From assembly GCA_017857255.1 (NCBI GenBank), contig JAFMDL010000012.1, positions 1 through 47,130 of the forward strand: DNA of 47,130 nt, written 5' to 3'. Positions 25,732-37,200 of this stretch are shown here, piece after piece. The notes under the pieces were generated by a model. That model was not told the origin of the DNA, made no database searches, and saw only the letters and a program-made list of their open reading frames with translations. Source of the stretch: Puniceicoccaceae bacterium (GTDB lineage Bacteria; Verrucomicrobiota; Verrucomicrobiia; Opitutales; Coraliomargaritaceae). Positions within the stretch are counted from its first letter, which is position 1; each line of letters opens with the position of its first letter. A program made the translations under genes and the position numbers.

Positions 25732-25746
25732 GTTAAACTGTTGAAC
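25732..25746. promoter_or_regulatory. Putative LacI-family operator upstream of the giant amylase gene
   Basis: GTTAAACTGTTGAAC, the most symmetric copy of the motif (GTTNAAC-T-GTTNAAC), 91 bp before the ATG at 25838. It probably controls the rightward three-gene glycosidase unit. Confidence 0.7.
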
Positions 25747-25837
25747 TATGGAACCTATTACCCTCGCAGCGAAACATAGCTAGTCTGGTTTAGAAAATCC
25801 ATATTCGGCCAATATTTAAATTAGGCCACTTATTCTG

Positions 25838-28800
25838 ATGCCTCTCTTTAATCATAGACACACCTGCTACGCCAAAGTGGTCCTTTTCGGGCTACTCTGC
25901 TTAATTGGCCGAATCAGTCATGGCGAAGCGATGCTCCAGTATTTCAATACGGATTGGGCTGAGATCACCCGTAAGATGCCGGAGCTCGCTGAGGCGGGTT
26001 ATTCGTCCCTCTGGCTCCCTCCCCCAACCAAGGGCAGCGGCGGCCTCTCGGTCGGCTACGATCTGTGGGACCCGTTTGATCTGGGCGGCAAAGACCAGCG
26101 CAACACGGTCCGCACTCGCTACGGCACCGAAGCCGAACTGATCGAGCTCGTTCGAGTGGCTCACCGCTTCGGCATCCGCATCTATTTTGACAATATCATG
26201 AACCACCGTGCCTTTGATATCCCTGGGTTCAATGAAAACACTCCGATCGATATTTACCCAGGTCTCGTGCCGGAGGACTTCCACCTGCAAACCACGCAGG
26301 AAGGCTTTTACCGCAAGTGGGATAACACCCGCGACTGGAACAGCGCTTGGCAGGTGCAACACCTCGGTCTCGCCGACCTGATCGATATCGCACAGGAGCC
26401 CGGCACTACTAACTACAACTTTGGCCCAAACGAAGGTGATACCTTCCCTAAGATCAAGCTGATCCGCGATCTCGAACGTCCTGAGCAATACGCGTACGAC
26501 AAAGACGGCAGCTACATCGGCTTCGGCGGCCTGCTCCCACTTGCTGAAGCACTCCTCATTTCCGAAGGTAATCCGACACCGGAAGATGCACAAATCAAAG
26601 CCCGTGCTCAGCAATACCTCACCGACAACTCTGGCGTATACGAAGAATATGTCGAAGCCTACCTCAATCGCGCCGCGCGCTGGTTGATGGATCGAACCAA
26701 GGCCGATGGCCTACGCCTCGATGCAGTGAAACACATCCGAGCCGATTTTTTCGGTGCCACTTTTGGCGAGGGCAAAGACTTCGACGATTACGGATATTCT
26801 GGCCAAGTGCAGCGGCAGTTCAACCTGACACGCGGTTTCAGCGATGCCAACCACCGCGACACGGTCTTCGACACCGAAGCCCCGCGCGATGATGCCATGC
26901 TCTTCGGCGAACACCTCGGCGAGCCTCCAGGCTATGTCCCCTATTTCGATTCGGGCATGCGCTTGGTGGACAACCCACTACGCCAACAGTTCAACGATCG
27001 CCTCGGCAGTCCTTGGAATGGTCTCAATGGCTTTGATAGTGCTGGAGCTGGTGGCTTCGACCCCTCGCTTACAGTGATGCACGCGCAGAGCCACGACAAC
27101 GACTACGCCTCTCGCCGCGAGCTTCAGCACGCCATGTATTTCACCCGCGCCGGTCTCGGGCTCCTCTACACTGACGGCAACTATCAAGCCGAAACGCTCG
27201 GTGAATCGGGTGGCGCCTTTCCGCGGCATGCCAACACCTCCTTCCTCGGCCAATGGGATGACCGCCGCGTCCCCAACATCCTTTACATCCACGAACAATT
27301 CGCTCGCGGTTACCAAGTCGGCAAATACGCCGACGGCGATGTCATTATCTATGAGCGTATGGATAAACGCGAAAACGGCGGCATGCCTGATAGCGACGGC
27401 GTCACCATGCTGTTCATGCTCAATGACGATTACTCGACAGGGCACGGACGCAGCTTCGACACCAGCTATCCAGCAACTGCTGGCGGCAGTGATGCCTACT
27501 TATATAACTATTCCGACTATGGCGGCGGGTTTTACAAATACGCTTCCGATCTCACAAACGGCACCACCGCCATCCCTGCTGGCGGCTACTTTGTATTCGG
27601 CTGGAAAAACCCCGATCCTTCCACCCTCTGGTCCGCTTCCGGTGGACGCCCCATCACCTTTTACCAAAGCGGCGTCGAAGTCGGCACGGTCGATATCCTC
27701 CGTCGCGATGGCCCTAACGGTGATGCTGACTTCCACGGCGACACACTCCCCCTTGAAAGCCAGCCAATCATTAGCAATCCTGACAGCGGTGACTACACTT
27801 ATACCGCTACCATTCCACGCATCACCGATGGCAGCGACCTCGACATTATTGCCCGCGTCGATGGATCAGCAGAGAATGTACTGTTCAAACTCGATGGCGG
27901 CATTGACCTCAATGGCACACGACCGGCATCGACCAATGTGGGGGTCGCCAATAACGACCCCGTCAACCGCGATCATCCACCAGCACTTTCTTGGGATATG
28001 TTCCTTGGTTTCGAGCAGCCGACTTTCATCAAGCGTATCCACCCGGAACTGTTTGCGGCACAAGTCACCGGATCCCGCGACATCACCGGTTCCGCCGGCG
28101 CAGAGACCTTTTCCACAACAATTGGCCAAGCCGGATTCACTATCATCGAAGGAAGTGGCTCTCGCTTCACTGACGGCGACACGGCCGACTTTCTTTATCA
28201 CGATCCTGTAGGTGCCGTCGCTGACGATGCAGGAGTTTCCAGCAACATGTTTGATGACGATGGTAGCGCAATCACGCTTTGGGCGAAAACCAACTCCGTC
28301 GGTGCAGGTTATAAGATGTACGTCTACTACACCAGCGACGGAAGCTTCCCCGAAGGCGCGGCTGGCAGTGGAAACGGCACGACTCAGGCCGTCGAGCTAA
28401 GCTATCAGCACAGCAACGACACTGACACCACTAATTGGTGGATGTCGGCCACGATACCAACTCCACCCAGCAGCACCACACTACGCTATAAAATCTCTAT
28501 ATTTAAAGAACTTGCCTCCAGCTGGTTCCCCGGCAACGCCGACTCAGTTGATCGTAAAACCAAGATGCTGACCCAACACGCAATCAACAACTTTGATGCG
28601 ACCACCGCCACTTTCTACCCACACTTCGACTATGCCAAAGACCCACAAGGCACTGCGCTCACGTCCACAGGCCTCGAAGAAGGCATGCACGTGCTTCGCG
28701 CTCGTGCTTTCCTGAACCGCTCGGGCCAAGCGTCTATCTACAACACTTTCATACAAACCTTCTACTACGATACTGAACGCGCTCAGGGTGAAATCCGCTA

Positions 28801-31800
28801 TCCCGAAAACAATGGTGATACCATCGGCGGCTCCAACTACTGCGTGGTCGTGCGCACCGACAACACCGTTAAGGAAGTATGGTATCGTATCGAAGATTCG
28901 GATACGAGCAATGACGACATTAATACTGGCGGCAGTTATGGCAACGGCATCGGCTTCGAACCCTTCACCGACACGAATCAAAATGGCACTCGCGACATTG
29001 GCGAAACCTACGAAGACCTCAACGGTAATGAAGCTTGGGATACCAATGATAGCAATATGTGGGTACGCGCATCTGAGCTCACCCCGAGCCTCAACATCAC
29101 TCCTAGCGATCCTTCCTACGCCAAAGAGTGGCGCTTCGATTATATCAATGTCCCAGCCTCTGGAACAGCCGACATAAAAGTGCGCTTGCGTGAGGTCTCA
29201 TCTGCGGGGTTTGAAGATTTCAATCTAAATGACACGACGGGGCACTACACCACTCTAACACGCACCGTAAACACTGCAGGACCAAACGAGCGCATATTTA
29301 TTGCGTTCCCATCACAAGATGGGCAGATCGTCGATCAGACTTACGTGATGAAAGTCTACTTCAGTAAATTGCTCGCAGATGGACTCTCAGAGCAACAGCT
29401 CATCGATCGTTTTCTCATCAGCATTGGCTCGACTCAAGAAGGCAACGCTGGCGAACCACAAAGCCGCGAAAATTACTCCATCGTTTACAATGAAACCCCG
29501 GAGTATCACGCGCTAGCCTTCACGCTGCCGAACCTCTACAACGATTTACCGAGCTACGACCACAAGATCGCCGTCACCCACGATCGTCCCTCTCCAGCCA
29601 CGGACTTCGAGTCCACTCGAATCGTACGCGCCCTCCCGGTCACGACACCACGTGTGCTAATCGTCAATCCACCAGAACTCGATTCCGATGGACGCACTTT
29701 TGAAATCGTCTTACCCGACATTCCGACTCCTGCTCCAGAAGACCGTCAATTCACCATCCAAGTCGCCACCAATCTCGATGCGACCAATGTCTCCCTTAAC
29801 TTTATCGATCTCAAAGGATCCAGCATTGGCACGCCCACTGCGAGCGAAGAAGGTAACAGTCAGTTTTGGGATTTCCTTTGGTCTGACATCGACCAAGGTA
29901 CGTATCGCTTCACCGCCACTGTGACTGCTCCAGGAGGCAGTGCCACCGCGGACCGCAACACCACGGTCCTATTCCGAGAGCTCGTCGACGAAGACCACAC
30001 AGATACTGACGACGATGACGACGGCCTCCTCGACAACGACGAAAACACCGCTCAATTTTTGCCCAACCAAAGCCCAGACGGCGGCATCACCCCGGCTCCT
30101 AAGCCGAACCCTGAGCAATGGACCAACGGCGAGGTGCATGCTTACTTCGCTTACGGCAAATCCAGCCCGTTCTCTCCGGACAGCGATGGCGACGGTCTGC
30201 CCGATGGGCTCGAAGTCGGCTGGCGCACCATCTCTGGCGACCCGCCGACAGATATTACCACTAACACAGATGGTGATGCTTATCCGAATTTCATCGGTGA
30301 CCTAGATCCACCCTTTTACAACACGCTCGATAATTATGGCAAAGTCCCCGACGTTGATAGTCAGAGCCTCGGCGGCGACCGCGCCAAGCAAGTCGGCGGC
30401 ACAGTCACCGACCCCAGCGATCCGGATAGCGATAACGACGGCATATTGGACGGCATTGAAGACGCTAATCGCAATGGTTGGGTCGACGGCGACGGTGCCA
30501 TCATTGACCCGACCTTTGATCCTTGGCTCGCGCGCAGTTGGCCAGACGGCATCTTAGACTCGGCAGATACATGGCTCGAAACCGATCCAAATAATCCCGA
30601 TACAGACAGCGATGCTGCCAGTGATGGTTATGGCGAAGATACCAATTTCGACGGACTGATCGAAGGTGATAGCAATGACGACCGGAGCTACGACGCGACT
30701 GAAGCATGGTCCGAAACCGACCCGCTTAATCGCGATACCGACGGCGACGGCCTGCCCGACGGCTGGGAAAAAAATAATGGCCTCGACCCACTCGACGACG
30801 GCGTTGATAGCCTACGCACCGCAACCGCCGCAGATGGCGACATTAATCAAGGCGGCAGCGGTGATCCCGACGGCGACGGCTTTGACAATGCCACCGAACT
30901 CGCCAACGGAACCCGTCCACTCGAAGACGACAACGTGCCACCACCTCCCGCCAACTCGATCGTCATCGGCCTCGGTGACGATGACTCTGTAGGCAACGTG
31001 CTAAATCTTAACGAATTCACCGATTGGACGATCGACGACTTACTGGCACTCGACGAATACGACGGCAACGGCACCAACAATCAAGGCACTGACATTTACA
31101 AAGCCTACGATGGATTCGATAGCTCGCGCGATATCGTAGCCTTCTACTTCCGCGACGGCGGCGGCGATGGGAAGCTCTACTTCCGTTTCGACTTCCAAGA
31201 CCTCCAAGCATTTGCCGAGGAAGGCAATCTCGACGCCTATATCGTCATCGATACGGGCAATCCCGCAGTCGGCGAGTCAGCCCTACCCGAAGACGTCGAC
31301 ACACGCACCAACATGCTTTGGGAGACAGTCATCGCGATTTATCAAGCAGACAATGGTGCAGTGTATATTGACACCGACTCCGGCGATAACACCACCGCCA
31401 TCGGTGAAGATCTCTTTGCCAAAGGCGTCGTACGTCGTACGCAGACCAGCGAAAACGGTTTCGGCCAGGCCTACTTCAATTCAGAACTCGATGCACTGGA
31501 AGTATCTATCAGCCGCCAAGCCTTGCTCGACGCGGGCTGGAACGGCAACCCAGATAACCTTAACTTTCAAGTCTACACCACACGCGACGGTATCGACAAC
31601 TCCAGCCCGGGCGCTGGTGATATTGGTGGCCGCAGTGACGTGCGTGATTCTATCCGTAACGACTTCATCGCCTCTTCTTACTACAAAGATCAAAGCAACC
31701 TCAGCGGTGATAAGAGCATCCTCTACAGTTGGTTCGGCCGCAGTGGCGACAATGATCGCGGCAAACGTGCAAAGGTCGCACTCATCACTCACGGGAACCA

Positions 31801-34267
31801 GCCCATCCGCTCGGCCAACGAAATGCACGACCGCATCAACGACGATTCTGGCGCTGGCTACTTCCGCCTAATCGATGCGCACGATGCCTTCGATGCAGCA
31901 GTTAATCTGCACATTACACCGACCCTCGCCTCTGCACTGCAATGGGCAGTCGTCGATCCATCCTTAGGCAAAGCCTACCGTGATGGGCCGACCCTCAACT
32001 CCCGCATCAGCAACCTTCTCGTCTCGGGCGATGCCATGCTCTTCGGCACCACCTTTGCCGACCAAGTCGTGCCGTTTGCCACCACTGATTTCACACAAGA
32101 CAGTGTTGATCTGGCAGACACGGTGCTCACCGAAATCTACAGCGCCGCACCATCTTATAACATCTTCTGGCCAGCGGAACGCGTCGTCGACGATGACGTC
32201 CTCGCTACCATTAATTCGATGGACTTCAGCCACACGGTGGTCGACCAAATGCGCCACTATTTCAAATGGTTCGGTCGCACCAATGCACTCGGCGAAGCCG
32301 GCTACCAGATTAACGAAGTCAATGGCATCGAGCTGTTCCCGATTCACGACTTTGCCAGTACCTTCCGCTTTCTCAACGAAGACAACGGGCTCAATCTCTC
32401 ACTTCGCGAGTTGCTCAGTCGCCGCGCACGCAGTGACACACAAGACCAAGTGCTTTGCCTGCTAAACGATTGGGAAGACTTCCGCATCAGCACCAACGCC
32501 GATGCCTACGACCTCAACTTACGCTGGCTCGCCAACCGCCCGTGGATCGAGCTCGTCACACTCGAAGAGGTCGCCACCGGCCAAGTGGATCTCTCACAAC
32601 CCGCCGACGGCTCAGGTGACACTTGGGGCACTATTGACCGTGGAGTCGGACAGAGCCTCGTAACCACCGCCAAGGACTTAATCGACCACGCCACGCAGGA
32701 AGATTACGCAAACTGGTATGACGGCCAAAGCGGAAGCGAAGAAGGCATCGCAGGCAAAACTTTTGAGGTGCGCTCTGGTATCAATTTACCAGATACATTT
32801 GGCGAAGTCGGCGTCAGCGGCATTGCCGACGACACATGGACTGAAGTCGACACCATCAGCAGCACCGACACCGCACAACTCGGCCGCAGCGCCGCGCACG
32901 CCGCCATGTTTGTTACCGCGTTCCACGATCAACAAAACAATGACCTGAGCAAATTCAGCACCGGTGCCTATATTTACCCCGACACCGACTTCAACAATCT
33001 CGCCGACTTCTCCAAACGCGCTCAGTCACAAATGCGCTTTGCCGCGCTCTACAAGCGAGTCGACACCTGGGCTGCAACGCCTCCGGCAGTGGCCACCGTC
33101 AGCACCGAAGATATCGACCTCGATGGTGAAGACGAATACCTGCTCTATAACTCATCCTCCTTCGCCATGTTCGAAGCCATCGGAGGACGCTGCGTCGCCG
33201 CCTTTGCCCGTAACACGCAAAGCGGGGCTGTCTATCAAGTCATCGGCACACAACCCACCTACGCTGGTGGTGAAACCGAAGATGAAGGCACTGCCAATGT
33301 CAATGGGGATGCCATCGGCGCACGCCGCACCTCAGCCTTTAAAGACTGGTTTGCCAACGGCACCGGCGGAGGCACCACACAGTATGTCAATAGTCTCTAC
33401 AGCGTCACCGCTAGTGGTAGCGGCACCGGTTGGACCTTCACAGCCCCCGGCGGCCACATCGTTAAGACCATTACACTCGACGACAGCATCCCCGAGCTAC
33501 AGGCAGCCTATGTACTCAGCGGCGATGTCAGCAAACTCTACGTGCGCAATGGCCTATCGCCCAATCTCTGGAATTTAATCAGTCGCGGCCAATACGACCT
33601 CGATCCGCTCAGCGTATCCGCCGGCCGGATACGCCTCGCCAATCGCGGCGGCAGTGAGCCCGTGGTCGCGCAACTCAGCTTCGACGCAAATACCGAACAC
33701 GTCGGCAACGCAGTCGACGACGAAGTCGGCGTCACCGAGTGGGATGCCCTCAATATGCGCAACCAGGCGCTCACGCAGCAAGTCGAGCTCACCAATGTTG
33801 ATGGACAGAACAACTTCACTATCGCGCTAACACTCGAAAGCGGCAGCACGGACAATGACACCGACAACCTGCCCAACTGGTGGGAAATCGAGAACGGACT
33901 CGACCCCGAAAGCGACGTCGGTGACGACGGCAGCGAGGGCAACTCCGATGGCGACCCTTACAACAACTTCGAAGAATACGTCCTCGGGCTCGACCCCGAC
34001 TCTCCCGAGTTCAACGATTTACCACAAGGTCTAATTGAAAGCGCCGGTAGCAACGGGTTCACTGTGAGCTTCCCCGTCCTCGCGGGCCGCAGCTACCGCG
34101 TCTGGTATGTCGATGATCTCACAGGAACTTGGCTACCCGCAGGCAGTAGCTTCAGCATCAGCGAGGACAACCCCGCCCACGTCTTCACCGACGACGGCAC
34201 CGACACCACTCCAATTCCAAGCACAGTCGATAACCGCTTCTACAAGATCGAAATCACACGCCCTTAG
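25838..34267 (+). CDS. Giant secreted glycosidase with GH13 and GH57-like domains
   Basis: 2809 residues with a signal peptide (VVLFGLLCLIGRISHGEA). The N-terminal GH13 barrel (about 35-520) has Asp295 in GLRLDAVKH, Glu358 in LFGEHLGEP and Asp420 in QSHDND. Residues about 640-1370 are E-set/Ig-like modules. Type-3 calcium repeats (DTDGDGLPDGWE) fill about 1390-1690. A DOMON/glucodextranase-C-like module (about 1705-1955) is followed by a GH57-like domain: His1985 in THGNQP, Glu2114 in FWPAERV as probable nucleophile, NDWEDF around 2210-2215 and QDQV before it. Near 2670-2720 is another calcium repeat, then a roughly 85-residue C-terminal beta module. It probably degrades starch or pullulan outside the cell. 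It starts the unit that continues with two more GH13 genes. Confidence 0.88.
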   Translation: MPLFNHRHTCYAKVVLFGLLCLIGRISHGEAMLQYFNTDWAEITRKMPELAEAGYSSLWLPPPTKGSGGLSVGYDLWDPFDLGGKDQRNTVRTRYGTEAELIELVRVAHRFGIRIYFDNIMNHRAFDIPGFNENTPIDIYPGLVPEDFHLQTTQEGFYRKWDNTRDWNSAWQVQHLGLADLIDIAQEPGTTNYNFGPNEGDTFPKIKLIRDLERPEQYAYDKDGSYIGFGGLLPLAEALLISEGNPTPEDAQIKARAQQYLTDNSGVYEEYVEAYLNRAARWLMDRTKADGLRLDAVKHIRADFFGATFGEGKDFDDYGYSGQVQRQFNLTRGFSDANHRDTVFDTEAPRDDAMLFGEHLGEPPGYVPYFDSGMRLVDNPLRQQFNDRLGSPWNGLNGFDSAGAGGFDPSLTVMHAQSHDNDYASRRELQHAMYFTRAGLGLLYTDGNYQAETLGESGGAFPRHANTSFLGQWDDRRVPNILYIHEQFARGYQVGKYADGDVIIYERMDKRENGGMPDSDGVTMLFMLNDDYSTGHGRSFDTSYPATAGGSDAYLYNYSDYGGGFYKYASDLTNGTTAIPAGGYFVFGWKNPDPSTLWSASGGRPITFYQSGVEVGTVDILRRDGPNGDADFHGDTLPLESQPIISNPDSGDYTYTATIPRITDGSDLDIIARVDGSAENVLFKLDGGIDLNGTRPASTNVGVANNDPVNRDHPPALSWDMFLGFEQPTFIKRIHPELFAAQVTGSRDITGSAGAETFSTTIGQAGFTIIEGSGSRFTDGDTADFLYHDPVGAVADDAGVSSNMFDDDGSAITLWAKTNSVGAGYKMYVYYTSDGSFPEGAAGSGNGTTQAVELSYQHSNDTDTTNWWMSATIPTPPSSTTLRYKISIFKELASSWFPGNADSVDRKTKMLTQHAINNFDATTATFYPHFDYAKDPQGTALTSTGLEEGMHVLRARAFLNRSGQASIYNTFIQTFYYDTERAQGEIRYPENNGDTIGGSNYCVVVRTDNTVKEVWYRIEDSDTSNDDINTGGSYGNGIGFEPFTDTNQNGTRDIGETYEDLNGNEAWDTNDSNMWVRASELTPSLNITPSDPSYAKEWRFDYINVPASGTADIKVRLREVSSAGFEDFNLNDTTGHYTTLTRTVNTAGPNERIFIAFPSQDGQIVDQTYVMKVYFSKLLADGLSEQQLIDRFLISIGSTQEGNAGEPQSRENYSIVYNETPEYHALAFTLPNLYNDLPSYDHKIAVTHDRPSPATDFESTRIVRALPVTTPRVLIVNPPELDSDGRTFEIVLPDIPTPAPEDRQFTIQVATNLDATNVSLNFIDLKGSSIGTPTASEEGNSQFWDFLWSDIDQGTYRFTATVTAPGGSATADRNTTVLFRELVDEDHTDTDDDDDGLLDNDENTAQFLPNQSPDGGITPAPKPNPEQWTNGEVHAYFAYGKSSPFSPDSDGDGLPDGLEVGWRTISGDPPTDITTNTDGDAYPNFIGDLDPPFYNTLDNYGKVPDVDSQSLGGDRAKQVGGTVTDPSDPDSDNDGILDGIEDANRNGWVDGDGAIIDPTFDPWLARSWPDGILDSADTWLETDPNNPDTDSDAASDGYGEDTNFDGLIEGDSNDDRSYDATEAWSETDPLNRDTDGDGLPDGWEKNNGLDPLDDGVDSLRTATAADGDINQGGSGDPDGDGFDNATELANGTRPLEDDNVPPPPANSIVIGLGDDDSVGNVLNLNEFTDWTIDDLLALDEYDGNGTNNQGTDIYKAYDGFDSSRDIVAFYFRDGGGDGKLYFRFDFQDLQAFAEEGNLDAYIVIDTGNPAVGESALPEDVDTRTNMLWETVIAIYQADNGAVYIDTDSGDNTTAIGEDLFAKGVVRRTQTSENGFGQAYFNSELDALEVSISRQALLDAGWNGNPDNLNFQVYTTRDGIDNSSPGAGDIGGRSDVRDSIRNDFIASSYYKDQSNLSGDKSILYSWFGRSGDNDRGKRAKVALITHGNQPIRSANEMHDRINDDSGAGYFRLIDAHDAFDAAVNLHITPTLASALQWAVVDPSLGKAYRDGPTLNSRISNLLVSGDAMLFGTTFADQVVPFATTDFTQDSVDLADTVLTEIYSAAPSYNIFWPAERVVDDDVLATINSMDFSHTVVDQMRHYFKWFGRTNALGEAGYQINEVNGIELFPIHDFASTFRFLNEDNGLNLSLRELLSRRARSDTQDQVLCLLNDWEDFRISTNADAYDLNLRWLANRPWIELVTLEEVATGQVDLSQPADGSGDTWGTIDRGVGQSLVTTAKDLIDHATQEDYANWYDGQSGSEEGIAGKTFEVRSGINLPDTFGEVGVSGIADDTWTEVDTISSTDTAQLGRSAAHAAMFVTAFHDQQNNDLSKFSTGAYIYPDTDFNNLADFSKRAQSQMRFAALYKRVDTWAATPPAVATVSTEDIDLDGEDEYLLYNSSSFAMFEAIGGRCVAAFARNTQSGAVYQVIGTQPTYAGGETEDEGTANVNGDAIGARRTSAFKDWFANGTGGGTTQYVNSLYSVTASGSGTGWTFTAPGGHIVKTITLDDSIPELQAAYVLSGDVSKLYVRNGLSPNLWNLISRGQYDLDPLSVSAGRIRLANRGGSEPVVAQLSFDANTEHVGNAVDDEVGVTEWDALNMRNQALTQQVELTNVDGQNNFTIALTLESGSTDNDTDNLPNWWEIENGLDPESDVGDDGSEGNSDGDPYNNFEEYVLGLDPDSPEFNDLPQGLIESAGSNGFTVSFPVLAGRSYRVWYVDDLTGTWLPAGSSFSISEDNPAHVFTDDGTDTTPIPSTVDNRFYKIEITRP

Positions 34268-34276
34268 TTTCCAATA

Positions 34277-37200
34277 ATGAAAACGCCCCTATCAATCACC
34301 GCACTCCTACTGGCCACAGCCAGCTTGGCGCTGGCAGTTGGCTATCTCGAAGTCCGCGCCCCAGGATACAACTTCCGTAGCGCCGAGTATTCGACCTCGC
34401 ATGTTTTCATCGATGAAATCGCCGGCACCACGGCAGACATCGAAGTGCTTTGGAACCTCTCCGACTTTAGTAACATCACAGACGTTGAAGTTTACACGAA
34501 TTTGAACCGACGCGATCTTGCTCGAAACGACAAAAATAGCGACGGCTATCCGGATGGTATTGTCGGAATTAATGGCACCACGATTACCGACTCCGCCGCG
34601 GACACCGACACCACGACCGGTCACTATTATGCACCGATCAACATGACGGATGCAGATGCGAACCAAATATGGGAACTCACCATCCCCGCGTCGAAGACCG
34701 GAGCCTACCGTCTCAGCGCCCGCTTCAAAACATCTGATTCAATCGAAGCAAACGGCTGGGATCCAAACAACTGGATCTGGTATGGCCTGCGCGATCACGC
34801 GCTCGTTGTGGCTCCAGTTGATTCACGTAACGTGCAACTCTATGTGATGAACGTGTTCAACGTCGAAGCCGACGGCGACACATTCGAAACACGCTCCACA
34901 CTGGAAGACCTTCATGACGCTTCGAACGCTCCGCATAACTATACCGATGGCAGCGGCAATTATACCGGAAGTCGGTGGAATCTCGACTACCTGACAGGGC
35001 TAGGTATGAACTGGCTCTGGTTCCAGCCCATTCACCCTGTCGGCATTGATGGCCGTGAACCAAGCGGAGGCTATGACACCGCCACTGCTCCCTACGACCC
35101 AGGCAGCCCCTACTCCGTAAAGAATTTTTTCGCCGTCAACGAACTGATGAGTGTCGACTACGATGGGGAGGCATCGCTCGCAGCAAATCGTGCAACGGCG
35201 ATGACAGCCTTCCAAAACTTTGTAGCCGCAGCGGATACTAAAGGTGTCGGCATCATGCTCGATGCACCCTTTAATCATACCGCATTCGATGTAGAGTTCG
35301 CTCAAATCGGCGTCGACCTGTTCCAACGTGATGGCGAGGCCGCTTGGTCGCCTTTAGACGAAATTCGTGATCGCGATGCACGCTTCTTTTCTGATGATGA
35401 AAACTACGGAAATCGCGCATCGTCCAGCGCCGATATCGCAGCCGGCCCAGACCGCTACGACTTTGGGAAATGGCGTGACGTGAAAGATGTATTCTTCGGT
35501 CGCTATGACGCGTTGGTCGAAGAAGATGTCGAACCAGAACGCTCTAGCTACACCAGTGAAGGTGACTGGTTTGACACATCAGATACCGACTGGACGACAC
35601 TCGATTTCACACAAGGCGGACAACAATGGAACGTCACCCGCCGCGTCTGGGATTACTTCGCCGAATACGCCGTATTCTGGTTACAGCAGACACGCCCCGC
35701 TGGCCAGAACCGCAACTCAACCTCATCAGACGGCGATGCCGCCACACGCTACGCTTGGGATGCGAAAGGCATCGATGGCCTACGATGCGACTTCGGCCAA
35801 GGCCTGCCCCCCCAAGCTTGGGAATATATCATCAACGTCGCGCGCAGCCATAAGTGGAATTTCGTGATGATGAGCGAATCTCTTGATGGCGGGGCAGTCA
35901 CCTATCGCTCTAGCCGTCACTTCGAAATCCTCAATGAGAATATTGTATTCCCATTGAAATCGGCCACCACAAATAGTGATTACAAAAACATCTTCGAAGG
36001 CCGGCGCAGTGCTTACGGGCAAGCACTTGTGTTGGCAAACACCACCTCACACGACGAAGAAAACTATAGCGACCCGTGGCAAGCAGTCGTGCGTAACGCT
36101 GCTGTCGGCATGATGGACTCCGCATCACTCATTTTCCCGGGCCAAGAACTCGGCATCGTGACCGACAACAAAGGAAATGATGACGCCAACGACAATTTCA
36201 ACAATGGCTATGAGCATTATGAAACTAACTTTGGAAAAACTATTCCTCACTTTAAACGATGGAATTCAATGATGCCGATTTGGAATGACTCCGACGTAGG
36301 CAACGATCAGCTCTACCCAGTCTATTCCGGCATCCAAACCGCTCGCCGTAACAGTCTAGCTCTACGCAGTTCGAATCGCTGGTTCCTTGACGGCGATGGA
36401 TTTAACAATCAAATCTTTGCCGCAGCCAAATACGAAACAGCAAATGCCTCCCCTGCAACTTCAGACGTCGTCTTAGCATTTTCAAATCTAGATCGTAATA
36501 ACGATCAAAGTGACAACTTTAAGTTGCCCACAGGCCTCACTCCACTTTTAGGTCTCGAAGACGGACGCAGCTATAACGTCAAAAATATCGCAGCCTACAT
36601 TACCCAAGATTCAAGCCGCCGCGACGTCTGGCTATGGCCGAGCAACTACACAAAAACGCAGATTGAATCGAACGGTTTCTTTGTTGGACTCAAAAAGGTA
36701 CCATCTGTAGCTGACAATCTCGGGACTCCGAGCTTCAATGAGGCGCTAGACGCATGGGCAAGTGCACCCTACGAAGCTCAATACCTCAAAGTCTACGACG
36801 TCACCCCACCACCTGCTCCAACACAGCCAACCAATAGCACCGGCAAGAGCTACGTAATAGGCAATGCAGTAACCTTCACTTGGGCAGCCTCCCCTGCCAA
36901 TACCCTAGACGATAACATCATTTCCTACAAACTGGTAATCAAACGTAATGGCACCGACGAGACTCAGTTCGACCAAAACGTCGGCAACGTTACCAGTTAT
37001 ACTTATACTGGTGCGTATGGCGACAACCTCTATGCCTTTGTAATACCGATCAGCGTCGCTAGTATCGAAGGTGTAGCTAGCAACTCAAGCCCATCCGTCG
37101 AACTAATCGACCCCGCCGGCGACCTTGACGGCGACGGTATGAATAACGCCGACGAAGCAACCGCTGGCACCGACTTCAACAATTCTAGTTCCAAACTTGA

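Noticed and set aside
27201..28211. 336-codon open frame overlapping the giant amylase in another frame
   Set aside because: Low-complexity Ser/Thr/Pro/Ala translation with no domain, fully inside a convincing GH13 protein; a shadow of codon bias. The same holds for long frames at 18295-18987 and on the minus strand at 25901-26614.
30000..30960. Apparent DNA repeat rich in GATxGCGACGGC
   Set aside because: It reflects protein-level type-3 calcium repeats (DxDxDGxxD); no conserved DNA unit or spacer, so not a CRISPR or tandem DNA repeat.
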